59,764 nt of DNA from Bacteroidota bacterium (lineage in GTDB: Bacteria > Bacteroidota > Ignavibacteria > OLB7). The stretch lies in the NCBI GenBank assembly GCA_018266795.1, contig JAFDZV010000037.1, positions 1 to 59,764 on the forward strand, in the 5' to 3' direction. This document shows, piece after piece, positions 17,676 through 26,210 of the stretch. Position 1 is the stretch's first letter, and the number at the start of each line of letters is the position of its first letter. A program made the position numbers and the translations under genes. The notes under the pieces are model-generated. The model was given only the letters and a program-made list of their open reading frames with translations, was not told where the DNA came from and searched no databases.

Positions 17676-17704
17676 CGAATGTACGCTCAACTACCTTCAC
17701 ACAA
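17676..17704 (-). promoter_or_regulatory. Candidate -33/-7 promoter for the sigma/anti-sigma operon
   Basis: On the minus strand TTG (17704-17702) is separated by 18 bp from TACATTCG (17683-17676), close to the TTTG-N19-TAnnTTTG pattern known for Bacteroidota housekeeping promoters. It lies 57 bp before the GTG start. Confidence 0.45.
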
Positions 17705-17784
17705 TTCCCGGCGTTTGCGGAATTATTCCCGGACGGTTGCTCCATCTCCGGGCACGGGGCCGATGCAGCTTTGCCGGCCCCGCG

Positions 17785-17792
17785 TATATTCG
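17785..17792 (+). promoter_or_regulatory. Candidate -7 element for the PPC-domain gene (TATATTCG)
   Basis: TATATTCG lies 63 bp upstream of the ATG at 17856. A TTTG occurs only 11 bp upstream, closer than the usual 19 bp. Confidence 0.35.
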
Positions 17793-17855
17793 CAACGCCG
17801 AGCGCGTAGCGTTCCGGCGATTGAACCGCACGAGTTATCAAGGCGACGGTGCAAC

Positions 17856-18320
17856 ATGATCCGAAAGCCATACATACAGGGACGCGTCTTCGTAGGGCGC
17901 CTGCCGGGAGGTGTGGACCTGGTGGCAGCCATTACGCACATTGCCAACGAGGAGGGGATCAAGCTTGCCTCGGTGAGCGCGTACGGCATTCTCAACCGCG
18001 TTGCGCTGACGCAGTTCGATGCGGAGAATCCGCTGGCAGCACCGGTTCAACATGACGAGCCGATGGAGATCGCCTCGCTGAGCGGCACCATCTCGCAGTT
18101 CAAGGGACGTTCGATGGCCCGTCTGAACGGAGTGTTCGTGCCGAAGAGCGGAATGCCCATTGGGGGGAGTGTGGCGCTTGGGACGATGGTCCATGCCTGC
18201 GAAGTGGTGATCAGCGAGCTGGAAGGCGCAACGTTGTCGCGTGACTTCGACATGGAAACCGGGCTGCCGCTGTGGAAGGAATCGTCGCTCCTGATTGAAC
18301 GCCCCAATGGCTCGGCATGA
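17856..18320 (+). CDS. PPC/DUF296-domain protein
   Basis: 154 residues from ATG 17856; the longer frame from 17538 is Arg/Cys-rich noise. The sequence matches the PPC (DUF296) fold: FVGRLPGGVDLVAAITHIANEEGIKLASVSAYGILN read in pieces, then HVSL-type strands around SLSGTISQF, and an AHHGG-like region replaced by VFVPKSGMPIGGSVALGTMVHACEV. Family members form trimers. Some are fused to AT-hook DNA-binding domains in plants; bacterial stand-alone copies have no settled function. No DNA-binding segment is seen here. It is divergent from the sigma operon. Confidence 0.82.
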   Translation: MIRKPYIQGRVFVGRLPGGVDLVAAITHIANEEGIKLASVSAYGILNRVALTQFDAENPLAAPVQHDEPMEIASLSGTISQFKGRSMARLNGVFVPKSGMPIGGSVALGTMVHACEVVISELEGATLSRDFDMETGLPLWKESSLLIERPNGSA

Positions 18321-18518
18321 CCCGCGTGCAAACAGGCGGATGTTCCGCCAGCAGTACGAATCCCATCGCCTCGCATGTGTCGCCTGGCCGGCCGGATGAG
18401 CCGCGGCATGCCCGATGTCCCGGCCGTGCCGGTGGTGCGGCGCTGTCCGCTCTGTCGACAACTCTGCATTATACTCTCTCCTGACAATACATCCGTCAAC
18501 AACACTACTGGAAAACGA

Positions 18519-19400
18519 ATGAAGAACATTCTGACCAATGGCATTGCCCTGACGCTGAGCGCGCTCGTTGCGTTCGGCTGCGGTGGCGGGGCCAAGAAGA
18601 AGGAGTCCGCAGGCACGAGCGAATCGGGAAAGCAGGTCGTTACCGAAAAGGGCTCGGACACGATGGTGCTGCTCGCGCAGGCCTGGGCTGAGGCGTTCGG
18701 CAGCAAGCATGCGGACATTCAGGTACAGGTAACCGGCGGCGGCAGCGGCACCGGCATCGCCGCGTTGATTGGCGGCACAACGGATATCGCAAACGCATCG
18801 CGTCCCATGAGCCCCGAGGAGCGCGCGCAGATCAAGCAGAAGTTCGGCTCCGACGTCCTGGAGATCCCCGTGGCGAAGGACGGCATCGGCATCTATGTCA
18901 ATCCGGACAACCCCGTTCAGTCGCTCACCACGGAGCAGCTGCGCGGCATCTATACCGGCACCATCAAGGACTGGAAGGATGTTGGCGGCAAGCCTGGGGC
19001 GATTATTCTCTACGGGCGCGAAAACAGCTCCGGGACCTATGTCTTCTTCAAGGAGCATGTTCTCAACAAGGGTGACTTTGCGAAGAACACGCAGGCACTG
19101 CCGGGAACTGCTGCCATCGTGAACTCCGTGAGCAAGGACAAGGCCGGCATCGGCTACGGCGGCGAAGCCTACGCAAAGGGAGTGAAGGTGCTCGGCATCG
19201 CCGGTGCCGATGGCAAGGCCGTGTCGCTCTCCGAGGAGACGGTTCGTTCGGGAGCGTACCCGCTCTCCCGCAGCCTGTTCTTCTATCTTCGCCAGGCGCC
19301 CTCCGGCGGGGTGAAGACCTATGTGGACTGGGTGTTGAGCCCGGATGGCCAGGCGGTGGTGAAGAAGGCCGGCTATTATCCGATCGCAGCCGGGGCGTAG
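18519..19400 (+). CDS. pstS: PstS-type phosphate-binding lipoprotein
   Basis: 293 residues from ATG 18519. The N-terminal segment ends in a lipoprotein-like Cys (LVAFGC at about residue 21). The mature part has the PBP2_PstS pattern: GSDTM near the start of the phosphate site, VTGGGSGTGIAALIGGTTDIANASRPM in pieces (GGGSGTGI and DIANASRPM hold the phosphate-coordinating Ser/Thr/Arg), DGIGIYVNPDNP, LRGIYTG, GRENSSGTYVFF and AGIGYGG. In this family it delivers phosphate to the PstCAB transporter. No pstCAB, phoU or phoR lies next to it in this window, so it is either an orphan or a phosphate sensor. Confidence 0.93.
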   Translation: MKNILTNGIALTLSALVAFGCGGGAKKKESAGTSESGKQVVTEKGSDTMVLLAQAWAEAFGSKHADIQVQVTGGGSGTGIAALIGGTTDIANASRPMSPEERAQIKQKFGSDVLEIPVAKDGIGIYVNPDNPVQSLTTEQLRGIYTGTIKDWKDVGGKPGAIILYGRENSSGTYVFFKEHVLNKGDFAKNTQALPGTAAIVNSVSKDKAGIGYGGEAYAKGVKVLGIAGADGKAVSLSEETVRSGAYPLSRSLFFYLRQAPSGGVKTYVDWVLSPDGQAVVKKAGYYPIAAGA

Positions 19401-19637
19401 CAGACCGCTCCGGGTAGACGCTGAAGCATCAACGCGGGGCGGGGGGCAACCTTCGTCCCGCGTGCGTATCCGCATGCCGCTCCTGTCCGTCCGGCGGTCG
19501 CAGCGCGCGGCCAGCGCACGGCATGGTGTGCAGGCCCGATTGAAACCACTGTGATGGAGTGCCGGTGGTGGTGTATGTTGCATGCCGGTACACTTTGCAC
19601 TGCACGCCGCATGCGTGCGCATCAAGCTGGTAGAGGA

Positions 19638-20090
19638 ATGATCGATACGGATCCGGCTCAGTTGAACAGGCCTCGTGCCGCCGCCGTTCTGCGCGGCGGA
19701 GCGTATGCAACCATCACCGCGATACTGGCCATCGTCGTCATCCGTGCGGTGGTTGTTCTGTTTTTCAAGGCGCCGGAGGATCGGGAGATTCTGGGCCTTG
19801 CACAGGCTGCGATTGCAATCGTGATCGGTGCTGTTGCGGCCACCGGCACCTACCTTCTTCTCAACCTCGCCACCAGACATGCACGCGTTATCTACAATGT
19901 TCTCGGCGTCGTGTTCCTTCTCCTCTCGCTCATGTGGCCCATTGGCGGGCACCTGAAGCGGATGCCGGACGGTCGTCTGATTGGAACCGGCGCGATGATC
20001 GTCCTGATAGGTTTTCATATCGTGGCCGGCACAATACTGATCGTGCTGCTTCCACGTTTCGCGTCGGCCGATCCCGCCGGCCGTACGTGA
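19638..20090 (+). CDS. Four-TM membrane protein, function unknown
   Basis: 150 residues from ATG 19638, which follows a GAGG box; the longer frame from 19551 is rejected. There are four hydrophobic helices (AYATITAILAIVVIRAVVVLFF, AAIAIVIGAVAATGTYLLLNLA, VIYNVLGVVFLLLSLMWPI, GAMIVLIGFHIVAGTILIVLL). The architecture recalls the small DUF6069-type membrane proteins, but I cannot confirm it. No catalytic residues stand out. It lies between pstS and the two-component pair, on the same strand. Confidence 0.75.
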   Translation: MIDTDPAQLNRPRAAAVLRGGAYATITAILAIVVIRAVVVLFFKAPEDREILGLAQAAIAIVIGAVAATGTYLLLNLATRHARVIYNVLGVVFLLLSLMWPIGGHLKRMPDGRLIGTGAMIVLIGFHIVAGTILIVLLPRFASADPAGRT

Positions 20091-20258
20091 TCACCCGTTC
20101 CGTTCCATCGTTCGTTGCATGCGCATCGCCGGCCGTGTGTACGCTGCCGGCGGTCTGCGTACCGGCGGCCTGCGCGTGTTGCCGCCATTGTTCGTCCGCA
20201 CGGCCCCGCGCCGTGGACTGCCGTGGTTGTTGTTGTGACTCTTGACAGGATTGGCGCC

Positions 20259-20933
20259 ATGCGAATACTCATCGTTGAAGACGATCCGAACATTGCCGGC
20301 GAGATCAGCCGTGCGCTGGTTGAAGGGCATTATCTGGTGGACATCGCGCAGGATGGCGAGGAAGGCGAGGATCTTGCGCTGAGCAACGATTACGATCTGA
20401 TCCTTCTGGACATCATGCTTCCCAAACGTGACGGACGTGCGGTGTGCAAGGCGATCCGCGATGAAGGTATTGCCACTCCCATCCTGATGATGACCGCCAT
20501 GGGGCAGGATGAGGATGTGATTCACGGTCTGGACGTTGGCGCCGATGACTACCTGGTGAAGCCGTTCCGCATGGGAGTGCTGCTGGCCAGGGTGCGTTCG
20601 CTTACGCGACGGCGTTCGGAGCAGAAGACCACACAGCTCACGGCGGCGGATCTGGTGCTGGATACCGTGAAGCGGACGGTGTCGCGCAGCGGTGTCGTGA
20701 TCGATCTGACGGCGAAGGAGTTTGCGCTGCTGGAATATTTCCTGATGAACAAGGGGCGTGTGCTGACGCGTGAGATGATTTCCGAACATGTCTGGGACAT
20801 GAACTTCGATCCGCGTTCCAACGTGGTGGACTCGCTCGTGCGCTTCCTCAGGCAGCGCATCGACAAGGACTTCTCGCCCGTGCTGATTCACACGGTGCGC
20901 GGCGTGGGGTATCGCCTAATGGACGAGGAATAA
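20259..20933 (+). CDS. OmpR/PhoB-family response regulator
   Basis: 224 residues from ATG 20259. The receiver domain has the acidic pocket EDD (residues 7-9), phospho-acceptor Asp51 in LILLDIMLP, the TA switch (LMMTAMG) and DDYLVKPF with the conserved Lys. The C-terminal winged helix has LTAKEFALLEYFLMNKGRVLTRE and HTVRGVGYRL, typical of OmpR-type regulators. It is phosphorylated by the kinase encoded 5 bp downstream and binds promoter DNA. The target is unknown, but the kinase subtype and the His-rich gene downstream suggest a metal response. Confidence 0.95.
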   Translation: MRILIVEDDPNIAGEISRALVEGHYLVDIAQDGEEGEDLALSNDYDLILLDIMLPKRDGRAVCKAIRDEGIATPILMMTAMGQDEDVIHGLDVGADDYLVKPFRMGVLLARVRSLTRRRSEQKTTQLTAADLVLDTVKRTVSRSGVVIDLTAKEFALLEYFLMNKGRVLTREMISEHVWDMNFDPRSNVVDSLVRFLRQRIDKDFSPVLIHTVRGVGYRLMDEE

Positions 20934-20938
20934 TCGGC

Positions 20939-22324
20939 ATGTTCACGATCACGACGCGGCTCACTCTCGGCAACCTGATCAGCTTCGGTCTGGTCATGAG
21001 CATCATCGCCACGCTGACCTATCTGATCTTTGCCGCGAACGAACGTGCAACGCTGGATCAGGGATTGCGCGACTATGCCGGGCTGTTGATCGACGAGGTG
21101 GACACGCGCACCGCGAACGTCTCCGATCTGTTCGACAAGCTGGAGGAGGTAACCGGGCAGGCGAATCTTCGTTTCCGTTCGATGCGGTTCGTACTGCTGA
21201 CGAACGACAGCCTCATCTTCGAAGGCGATTCGCAGATGGAACCGTTGGCGGATACACTGGAATCGGTGTTGAAGACGGGGGACCCCTCCCGGTTCCATAC
21301 GCTTGATCTGGGCAACGCGGAGTACCGGGTGTACTCGCAGGAGGTATGGTGGCACGGCAACAAGGAGGAACTGCAGTTGGTGGTGATCGGGTCCATGGCC
21401 CGCCTGCAGGACTCGCTCGTGAACTTCAGGCGTTTCCTGATGATCATCGTTCCATCGGCGGTGCTGCTTGCCAGTATCGGCGGTTGGCTTACCGCGCGGC
21501 GCGCTCTGCGCCCGGTATCGGTGTTGCGGGAAACCGCCGCGGCGATCACGACAAGCAATCTCCATGAACGAGTGCCGATCGGGACCTCGAACGACGAGCT
21601 CTCCGACCTTGCCACGACCTTCAACGAGATGATTGCCCGAATCGAGGAGACGTTCAACGCGCAGCGCCGCTTCGTGGCCGACGCCTCGCACGATCTTCGC
21701 ACGCCGTTGATGGTGATTCAGACAAAGCTGGAGCGGCTGCTCCGTCTGGCCGATCTCACCGGACCCGTTCGCGACGATCTTCGGCATTGCCGGAGCGAGG
21801 TGGAGCATCTGGCGCGTATTGCAAGCGATCTTCTGGTGCTGGCCCGCGCCGAATCGCATCAGCTGCAGCTGGCGCACGATCGCAACCGTCTGGACGAGCT
21901 GTTGATGGAGTGTGTGGAGAAGATGAGCAGCATTGCGCATGATCGGCAGATCGGACTTCGCATGGACATCGACGATCCCGTCGTGGTGTTGTGCGATCGC
22001 CCGATGCTTCAGCGCGTGCTGATGAACATTCTCGATAATGCCATTGCCTACTCGCCGGACAACGGAACGATCGCGGTGCATCTTGCCGAGCAGGAGGGCG
22101 TTGCGCGGCTGACAGTGACGGACGACGGCCCGGGAATTCCTGCGGAGGATCTTCCGCACATCTTCGATCGTTTCTACCGCAGCGACCGGACGCGGACAAC
22201 CCGCGGATCGGGGCTCGGGCTGGCGATCGCCAAAACCATCATCGAAGCCCACGGCGGCAGCGTTGCCATAACCTCCGTGCTCGGCATCGGAACAACGGTC
22301 ACCGTAACGCTCCCCCTTGCCTGA
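20939..22324 (+). CDS. Membrane sensor histidine kinase (CusS-like heavy-metal sensor type)
   Basis: 461 residues starting 5 bp after the regulator. The first membrane helix is at about 10-32, followed by a periplasmic sensor of some 125 residues, a second helix near 164-185 (FLMIIVPSAVLLASIGGWL), then HAMP (TARRALRPVSVLRETA, DELSDLATTFNEMIARIE). The catalytic core has FVADASH251DLRTP (H-box), NILDNAIAYS (N-box), DDGPGIP (G1), FDRFYRSD (F-box) and GSGLGLAI (G2). The FNxMxxRxExxFxxQRRFVADASHxLRTP block is characteristic of copper/silver-type sensors such as CusS; substrate assignment is inference. No metal-ligand cluster is obvious in the sensor domain. Confidence 0.95.
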   Translation: MFTITTRLTLGNLISFGLVMSIIATLTYLIFAANERATLDQGLRDYAGLLIDEVDTRTANVSDLFDKLEEVTGQANLRFRSMRFVLLTNDSLIFEGDSQMEPLADTLESVLKTGDPSRFHTLDLGNAEYRVYSQEVWWHGNKEELQLVVIGSMARLQDSLVNFRRFLMIIVPSAVLLASIGGWLTARRALRPVSVLRETAAAITTSNLHERVPIGTSNDELSDLATTFNEMIARIEETFNAQRRFVADASHDLRTPLMVIQTKLERLLRLADLTGPVRDDLRHCRSEVEHLARIASDLLVLARAESHQLQLAHDRNRLDELLMECVEKMSSIAHDRQIGLRMDIDDPVVVLCDRPMLQRVLMNILDNAIAYSPDNGTIAVHLAEQEGVARLTVTDDGPGIPAEDLPHIFDRFYRSDRTRTTRGSGLGLAIAKTIIEAHGGSVAITSVLGIGTTVTVTLPLA

Positions 22325-22450
22325 GGTTCAACCATCGAGCGACCATTGCGGGTATGGTTGGAACTCCGGCCGGCACTCTCCGACTGCGATACATGGCTTC
22401 GGAGCATGCGGAATGTCATGTTCCATCATCATTCCATCATTTTCCAACGG

Positions 22451-22458
22451 TAAGTTCG
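22451..22458 (+). promoter_or_regulatory. Candidate -7 element for the His-rich gene (TAAGTTCG)
   Basis: TAAGTTCG matches TAnnTTTG at all but one defined position and lies 68 bp upstream of the ATG at 22527. No -33 TTG is visible. Confidence 0.35.
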
Positions 22459-22526
22459 CAGCCGTCAAGTAATGACAAACGGGCAACCGTTTTGAGTCCC
22501 AACAATCCCAAACCTGGAGAACTTCC

Positions 22527-22730
22527 ATGTCGATCAAGAATCTCACCGTCGTGGCTCTTGCTGCACTCCTCACCTTCGGCGCCACGAGCGCATTCGCACA
22601 GGGCGGAAAGCCTGCCAAGCCGGCTGCTGCTGCTGATGGCGGCGCGAAGATGAAGCACGGCAAGGGCCATCATCATCATCATGGCCACAAGGGCAAGGGC
22701 AAGGGCAAGAAGGCCGACGCCGGCAAGTAA
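22527..22730 (+). CDS. Tiny secreted His/Lys/Gly-rich protein
   Basis: 67 residues. It begins 7 nt after a GGAG box. The signal peptide covers residues 1-24 (LTVVALAALLTFGATSAFAQ), leaving a mature peptide of about 42 residues that is almost only Gly, Lys, Ala, Pro and His. It has a five-His run (GHHHHHGHKGKGKGKK). The composition predicts an unfolded, strongly basic periplasmic peptide that could bind soft or borderline metals such as Ni, Cu or Zn, by analogy with His-rich storage proteins. It follows a metal-sensor-like two-component pair by 200 bp. Function is inferred from composition only. Confidence 0.8.
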   Translation: MSIKNLTVVALAALLTFGATSAFAQGGKPAKPAAAADGGAKMKHGKGHHHHHGHKGKGKGKKADAGK

Positions 22731-23101
22731 TTAACCCTTGATTGTATGAGATCTGCCCTGTTTCTTCAGGGCGGTGATCGACAGCCATGACGCACTGAAA
22801 AACGTGCCTCCGCGTTAGTGGAGTGGGGCCGACGCGCGAGGTAGGCGGTAAGGATGGGTACGACTGTCATTAGTCTCGCAAGGGACATGATATCGTGCCC
22901 TTCTTCCGTTTATGCCTCGAACAGAGATGCGCCTGCGCCGTGATGGTGTCGCAGTACGATATAACGAAGCCCCGCTTCGACCTGGTCGAGGCGGGGCTTC
23001 GTATTTGGCAGGCGCAGGCAGGCAGCAATCGATGGTACGGCATGATTGCCGGCCGGCCCGGGCCTGCCACTGGCTCCGGCCAACTGGTTCCGCCTATCTA
23101 A
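22731..23101. other. Intergenic region with a nested RNA-like fold
   Basis: No supported gene. Inside 22928-23016 an outer 9-bp stem (TGCGCCTGC at 22928-22936 with GCAGGCGCA at 23008-23016) encloses the 17-bp hairpin described separately. A weak hairpin (GCCCTG at 22755-22760, CAGGGC at 22767-22772) just after the His-rich gene may terminate it. I recognise no riboswitch class. Confidence 0.5.
22964..23002 (-). terminator. Long GC-rich hairpin, likely terminator of the minus-strand operon
   Basis: ACGAAGCCCCGC and GCGGGGCTTCGT are exact complements, extended inward by a T-G wobble and four more pairs to a stem of 17 bp with a 5-nt loop (CCTGG). It lies 100 bp past the 3' end of the minus-strand anti-sigma gene. 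The T-tract is poor on either strand. Confidence 0.65.
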
Positions 23102-23764
23102 CTAATGGCGATCGCGCAGGTCCATGCGGATGTGAACGCTATCCTCCCGGAACACCGCGGGCGCACCATGCCTCGGTGCGCGCACCGCTTCGTGCTCTGC
23201 CCGATCCGGCTCCAACGGATGCCCGACGGCAATGCCGGGCTGCTTCCGGTCAAGGTGCCTTTCTCCGGGCGTCGCCATACGGTCGGTGTGGGCCCTGTGT
23301 GTGCCATCGGATGCCGTACTCTCTGAAGCATGGTAGCCCGCGGCCTGCGCGATGCCCAGGCCAAGAGCGCCGCCCTGGTTCAGGAGGAGCAACGCTGCTG
23401 CGGGGGCCGGCTGGTGCTGCGTCTCCGGCAGGGGGCCGATGGAGGCGATCGTCACCACCACCGCGAGGACCGTGGCTGCCAGGCCGAAGAGAATGACCTT
23501 CATGTCATGAACTCCCGCACGCGATGCTGCGGCGTGCGTGGCTGTATTGCCGAGCCGGGCAAGCAGCGACGGAGCCGGCTGGGGAGAGAGCACCGGGATG
23601 GATGTACGGTCGGACTGCACCGCACTGTTGATTATCCGTTCGGCTGCCAGCATTCGCGCTGCGGCAGGATCGCTTGCGGCCTGCTCCAGGAAGCGGGCCT
23701 CTTCGGCCGGACTCATGCGTCCGTCCACAAGGCGCTCTATCGATCGGTCGTATTGGCTTCGCAT
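23102..23764 (-). CDS. Cysteine-free membrane anti-sigma-like protein (module A)
   Basis: 220 residues from ATG 23764; a TTG at 23821 would add 19 residues. A helical N-terminal domain (YDRSIERLVDGRMSPAEEARFL, ending AERIINSAVQSDRTSIP) matches that of the 28228 product (AEQLISMAVRNDRASLP) but lacks the His/Cys zinc motif of classical anti-sigmas. One membrane helix (MKVILFGLAATVLAVVVTIA) precedes a His/Ala-rich periplasmic tail with HQPAP and several isolated His residues. Position downstream of an ECF sigma gene on the same strand, with a 92-bp gap, supports an anti-sigma role. That role is inferred from context and shared domain only. Confidence 0.78.
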   Translation of the reverse strand: MRSQYDRSIERLVDGRMSPAEEARFLEQAASDPAAARMLAAERIINSAVQSDRTSIPVLSPQPAPSLLARLGNTATHAAASRAGVHDMKVILFGLAATVLAVVVTIASIGPLPETQHQPAPAAALLLLNQGGALGLGIAQAAGYHASESTASDGTHRAHTDRMATPGERHLDRKQPGIAVGHPLEPDRAEHEAVRAPRHGAPAVFREDSVHIRMDLRDRH

Positions 23765-23856
23765 GGATCTCACCAGTTCCTGTAGAACTCTCGAACACGT
23801 TGTTGAAGGTTTGCCGTTCAAGGGCTTCCGGCGGCAGGGTGCCGCGGAGCCCTTTG

Positions 23857-24471
23857 CTACGGGTCCTCCGTTCGCGACCGGCTTGGTCGCTTCCCGGCCA
23901 AAGGCTGGCTGGGGGGCGGGGCGTCGATTGCTGCGGCCACCAGCTTTCGGAGTTGAGCTCGTGCCCGCGAGGCCCGAGCCCAGATTGCATCCGGTGTCTT
24001 GCCGGTCATGGCGGCAATCTCATCGAAGCGATAGCCGCAGTAGAGATTGAGAATCAGCACCTCGCGATACTCGAACTGCAATCGGTCCAGCATGGCCAGC
24101 GCAAGCTCTTCGAGGTCGGAGGGGGCCGAACGCGTGCCCATCATCGTCTCAATGTTCTCCACATCCTCCAGCGGCACCATCGGGCGTTGTTTCCGGATGT
24201 GGTCGATGCAGAGGTTGCGTGCAATCCGAAGGAACAGGCCGCCGGGGTTGCGAACCTGCTGCGGCGACTGGCGCAGCCCGATCACCCGTTCCCACATTCC
24301 CTGCGTCATGTCCTGGGCAGCCTGGGCATCGCCGACGACTTTCACGCAATACACGAACAGCCGCTGATTGTACTTGCGGAAGAGCGATACAAACGCTTCG
24401 TTTTCTCCGTCGAGGAACCGACTGAAGAGAGTGGCGTCGTCAGAGGTTATTCCATCCGCTTCTGATGTCAC
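23857..24471 (-). CDS. ECF sigma factor (module A)
   Basis: 204 residues from GTG 24471; no in-frame ATG precedes the sigma domain. Region 2 includes NEAFVSLFRKYNQRLFVYCVKVVGD, AQDMTQGMWERVI and GLFLRIARNLCIDHIRKQR. Region 4 includes QFEYREVLILNLYCGYRFDEIAAMTGKTPDAIWARASRARAQL. The YREVLIL-LY-GYR-DEIA-M core is shared closely with the sigma at 28992, so the two are paralogues. It is divergent, with a 246-bp gap, from the lipoprotein gene at 24718, a likely target. Confidence 0.92.
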   Translation of the reverse strand: MTSEADGITSDDATLFSRFLDGENEAFVSLFRKYNQRLFVYCVKVVGDAQAAQDMTQGMWERVIGLRQSPQQVRNPGGLFLRIARNLCIDHIRKQRPMVPLEDVENIETMMGTRSAPSDLEELALAMLDRLQFEYREVLILNLYCGYRFDEIAAMTGKTPDAIWARASRARAQLRKLVAAAIDAPPPSQPLAGKRPSRSRTEDP

Positions 24472-24717
24472 GGGTGCCGGTACTTACGATATGCCGCTGA
24501 TGCCTTCCGCATCACGAACGCTGCGCGATTGTTCCAGGTGTCGTTACTCGGAAAGACGGAAACTCAATGCCGTACCTGACGCCGTCCGTTGTCGCGAACT
24601 ATTTTATTCGGCGTGTCAGGGAAGAAAACGAGAGTACGTCTTTCAGAAAACATCGGCAAGTGCGCGTGCCTGCACATGGATCGGAACAATGAGAACAAAC
24701 TTCGAGGAACATATATC

Positions 24718-26007
24718 ATGAAAACGGCTCTTCATGTGCTGGCCATAGTGGCGGTGCTTGCGGTTGCGGGATGCCACGACTCGTTTCCGCCGACGGATCC
24801 CAGGCACACCAACGACACGGCAACTCCTGCGCTGACCGCGACGCGCTGGTGCCTGGAATCCATTACCAGTCCGGACAGTCTTTCGGTTCCCTCGGTCGAT
24901 CCCGCACTGGGCATCTATCTGGAGCTTGATGGTACCGGGGAGATGCGCGCATTTGGTGGCTGCAACTTATTCAGCGGCTATTATCAGACGGCGGCGGGCG
25001 GCGTGATTCATGTCTCCAGTCTGGTGGGGACGAAGATTCATTGCCAGGATGGGGCCACGCTCGAAGCGCTGTACTCAACATCGCTGCTCGGTGCGCTCAC
25101 GTACCGGTTGGATGGCACTCATCTGACCATGATCTGCAGTAGTGGTACGGACAATGCGTCGCAGCGTATGCTCCGCTTCGTTGCGTGCAAGCCGAGCCCG
25201 CCTCCTCCGCCATCTTCATCCGGCAGCATCGCCGGCAGGCGCTGGTGCCTGCAGCAGATTCGGAATTCCTACAGTGGGAATTCGGATGTGTCGGTGAATC
25301 AGTGGGTTGGGATGTACGTCGAGTTCGAGAACTCCGGCAAGGTTGACGGCTATACCGACAGCTGCCGCATCTCGGGGGGATACACCGTGAACGGTGCCGG
25401 CCTTACGACGTGGAGCATCGGTACGGCGCCGATCACACCGAACGCCGCCGCGGTCAGCGACTGGCAGCAGCTTTCGGGATGGCATGTCGGAGCGCGTTTC
25501 CTTGCTGCGCTGCGTGCATCGGTAAAGTATCGAATCGATGACGCAACCCAGATCCTGTACATATTTGCCGGCGATTCCAATGCGAGTACAACGATTGCGG
25601 ATACGCTGGTGCTGACGGAGTGCACACCGGCCAACGTGGACACAGTGTTTCCGGGAATGCCCTTCCAGACGAAGATTGGTCGCCTGGAGAAAGTTGCCGG
25701 TGAGCCGCTCTCCCTCAGGATTGCCGGCGGGCCCTTGGAGGATAGTCGCTGCCCGTCCGGTACGCAATGCGTTCAGGCCGGCAGGGCTGCCGTGCCGTTG
25801 TATCTCATGCTGGGCGTTGTACCGAGAAACGCGACGCTTGCAACGACCGGCGAGGTGCAGACGCGCGACTCGCTCCTCTACCCCAACATGCTGGGCAATC
25901 CGAACTATCTTATCCAGCTTCTCTCGGTCTATCCGTATCCGCTGCCGGGTGTTACGGTACAGCCGGCGGACTATGTGGTGAACATGACCGTGGAGAGGAT
26001 ACCCTGA
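24718..26007 (+). CDS. Lipoprotein with two META/HslJ-like domains and a C-terminal DSRCP domain
   Basis: 429 residues from ATG 24718, after a GAGG box. The lipobox LAVAGC places lipidated Cys19. Residues about 39-155 and 185-312 are two META-like domains. The first keeps the YLELDGTGEMRAFGGCN pattern. The second is degenerate (GMYVEFENSGKVDGYTDSC). The last part, about 315-429, contains EDSRCPSGTQCVQAGRA, a motif common in small Bacteroidota envelope domains. Paired cysteines suggest disulphides in the periplasm. It is probably an outer-membrane or periplasmic lipoprotein, divergent from the module A sigma and followed by the OmpA-type gene after 203 bp. Confidence 0.88.
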   Translation: MKTALHVLAIVAVLAVAGCHDSFPPTDPRHTNDTATPALTATRWCLESITSPDSLSVPSVDPALGIYLELDGTGEMRAFGGCNLFSGYYQTAAGGVIHVSSLVGTKIHCQDGATLEALYSTSLLGALTYRLDGTHLTMICSSGTDNASQRMLRFVACKPSPPPPPSSSGSIAGRRWCLQQIRNSYSGNSDVSVNQWVGMYVEFENSGKVDGYTDSCRISGGYTVNGAGLTTWSIGTAPITPNAAAVSDWQQLSGWHVGARFLAALRASVKYRIDDATQILYIFAGDSNASTTIADTLVLTECTPANVDTVFPGMPFQTKIGRLEKVAGEPLSLRIAGGPLEDSRCPSGTQCVQAGRAAVPLYLMLGVVPRNATLATTGEVQTRDSLLYPNMLGNPNYLIQLLSVYPYPLPGVTVQPADYVVNMTVERIP

Positions 26008-26210
26008 TCCCGAGGATGTTAGGGATGCCATGAGTCGCCGGCATTCGCATGACTCGCAGGGGCCGTACACGGGGCGGTCCGGCAAGTTGCGCGATGCGGC
26101 ACATGGGTGAACCAATCGGCAGGCTGGTGTTTCGGCATCGGCCTGCCGATAATGTATTTCGAAGCGGGAGAATCATTATTCACGGGGAACAGTTCCACAC
26201 TCTGCCTGGA

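Noticed and set aside
17838-20018. Minus-strand frame of 726 codons opposite the PPC gene, pstS and the four-TM gene
   Set aside because: All three plus-strand genes have strong family or topology evidence; the minus translation is Arg/His-rich noise.
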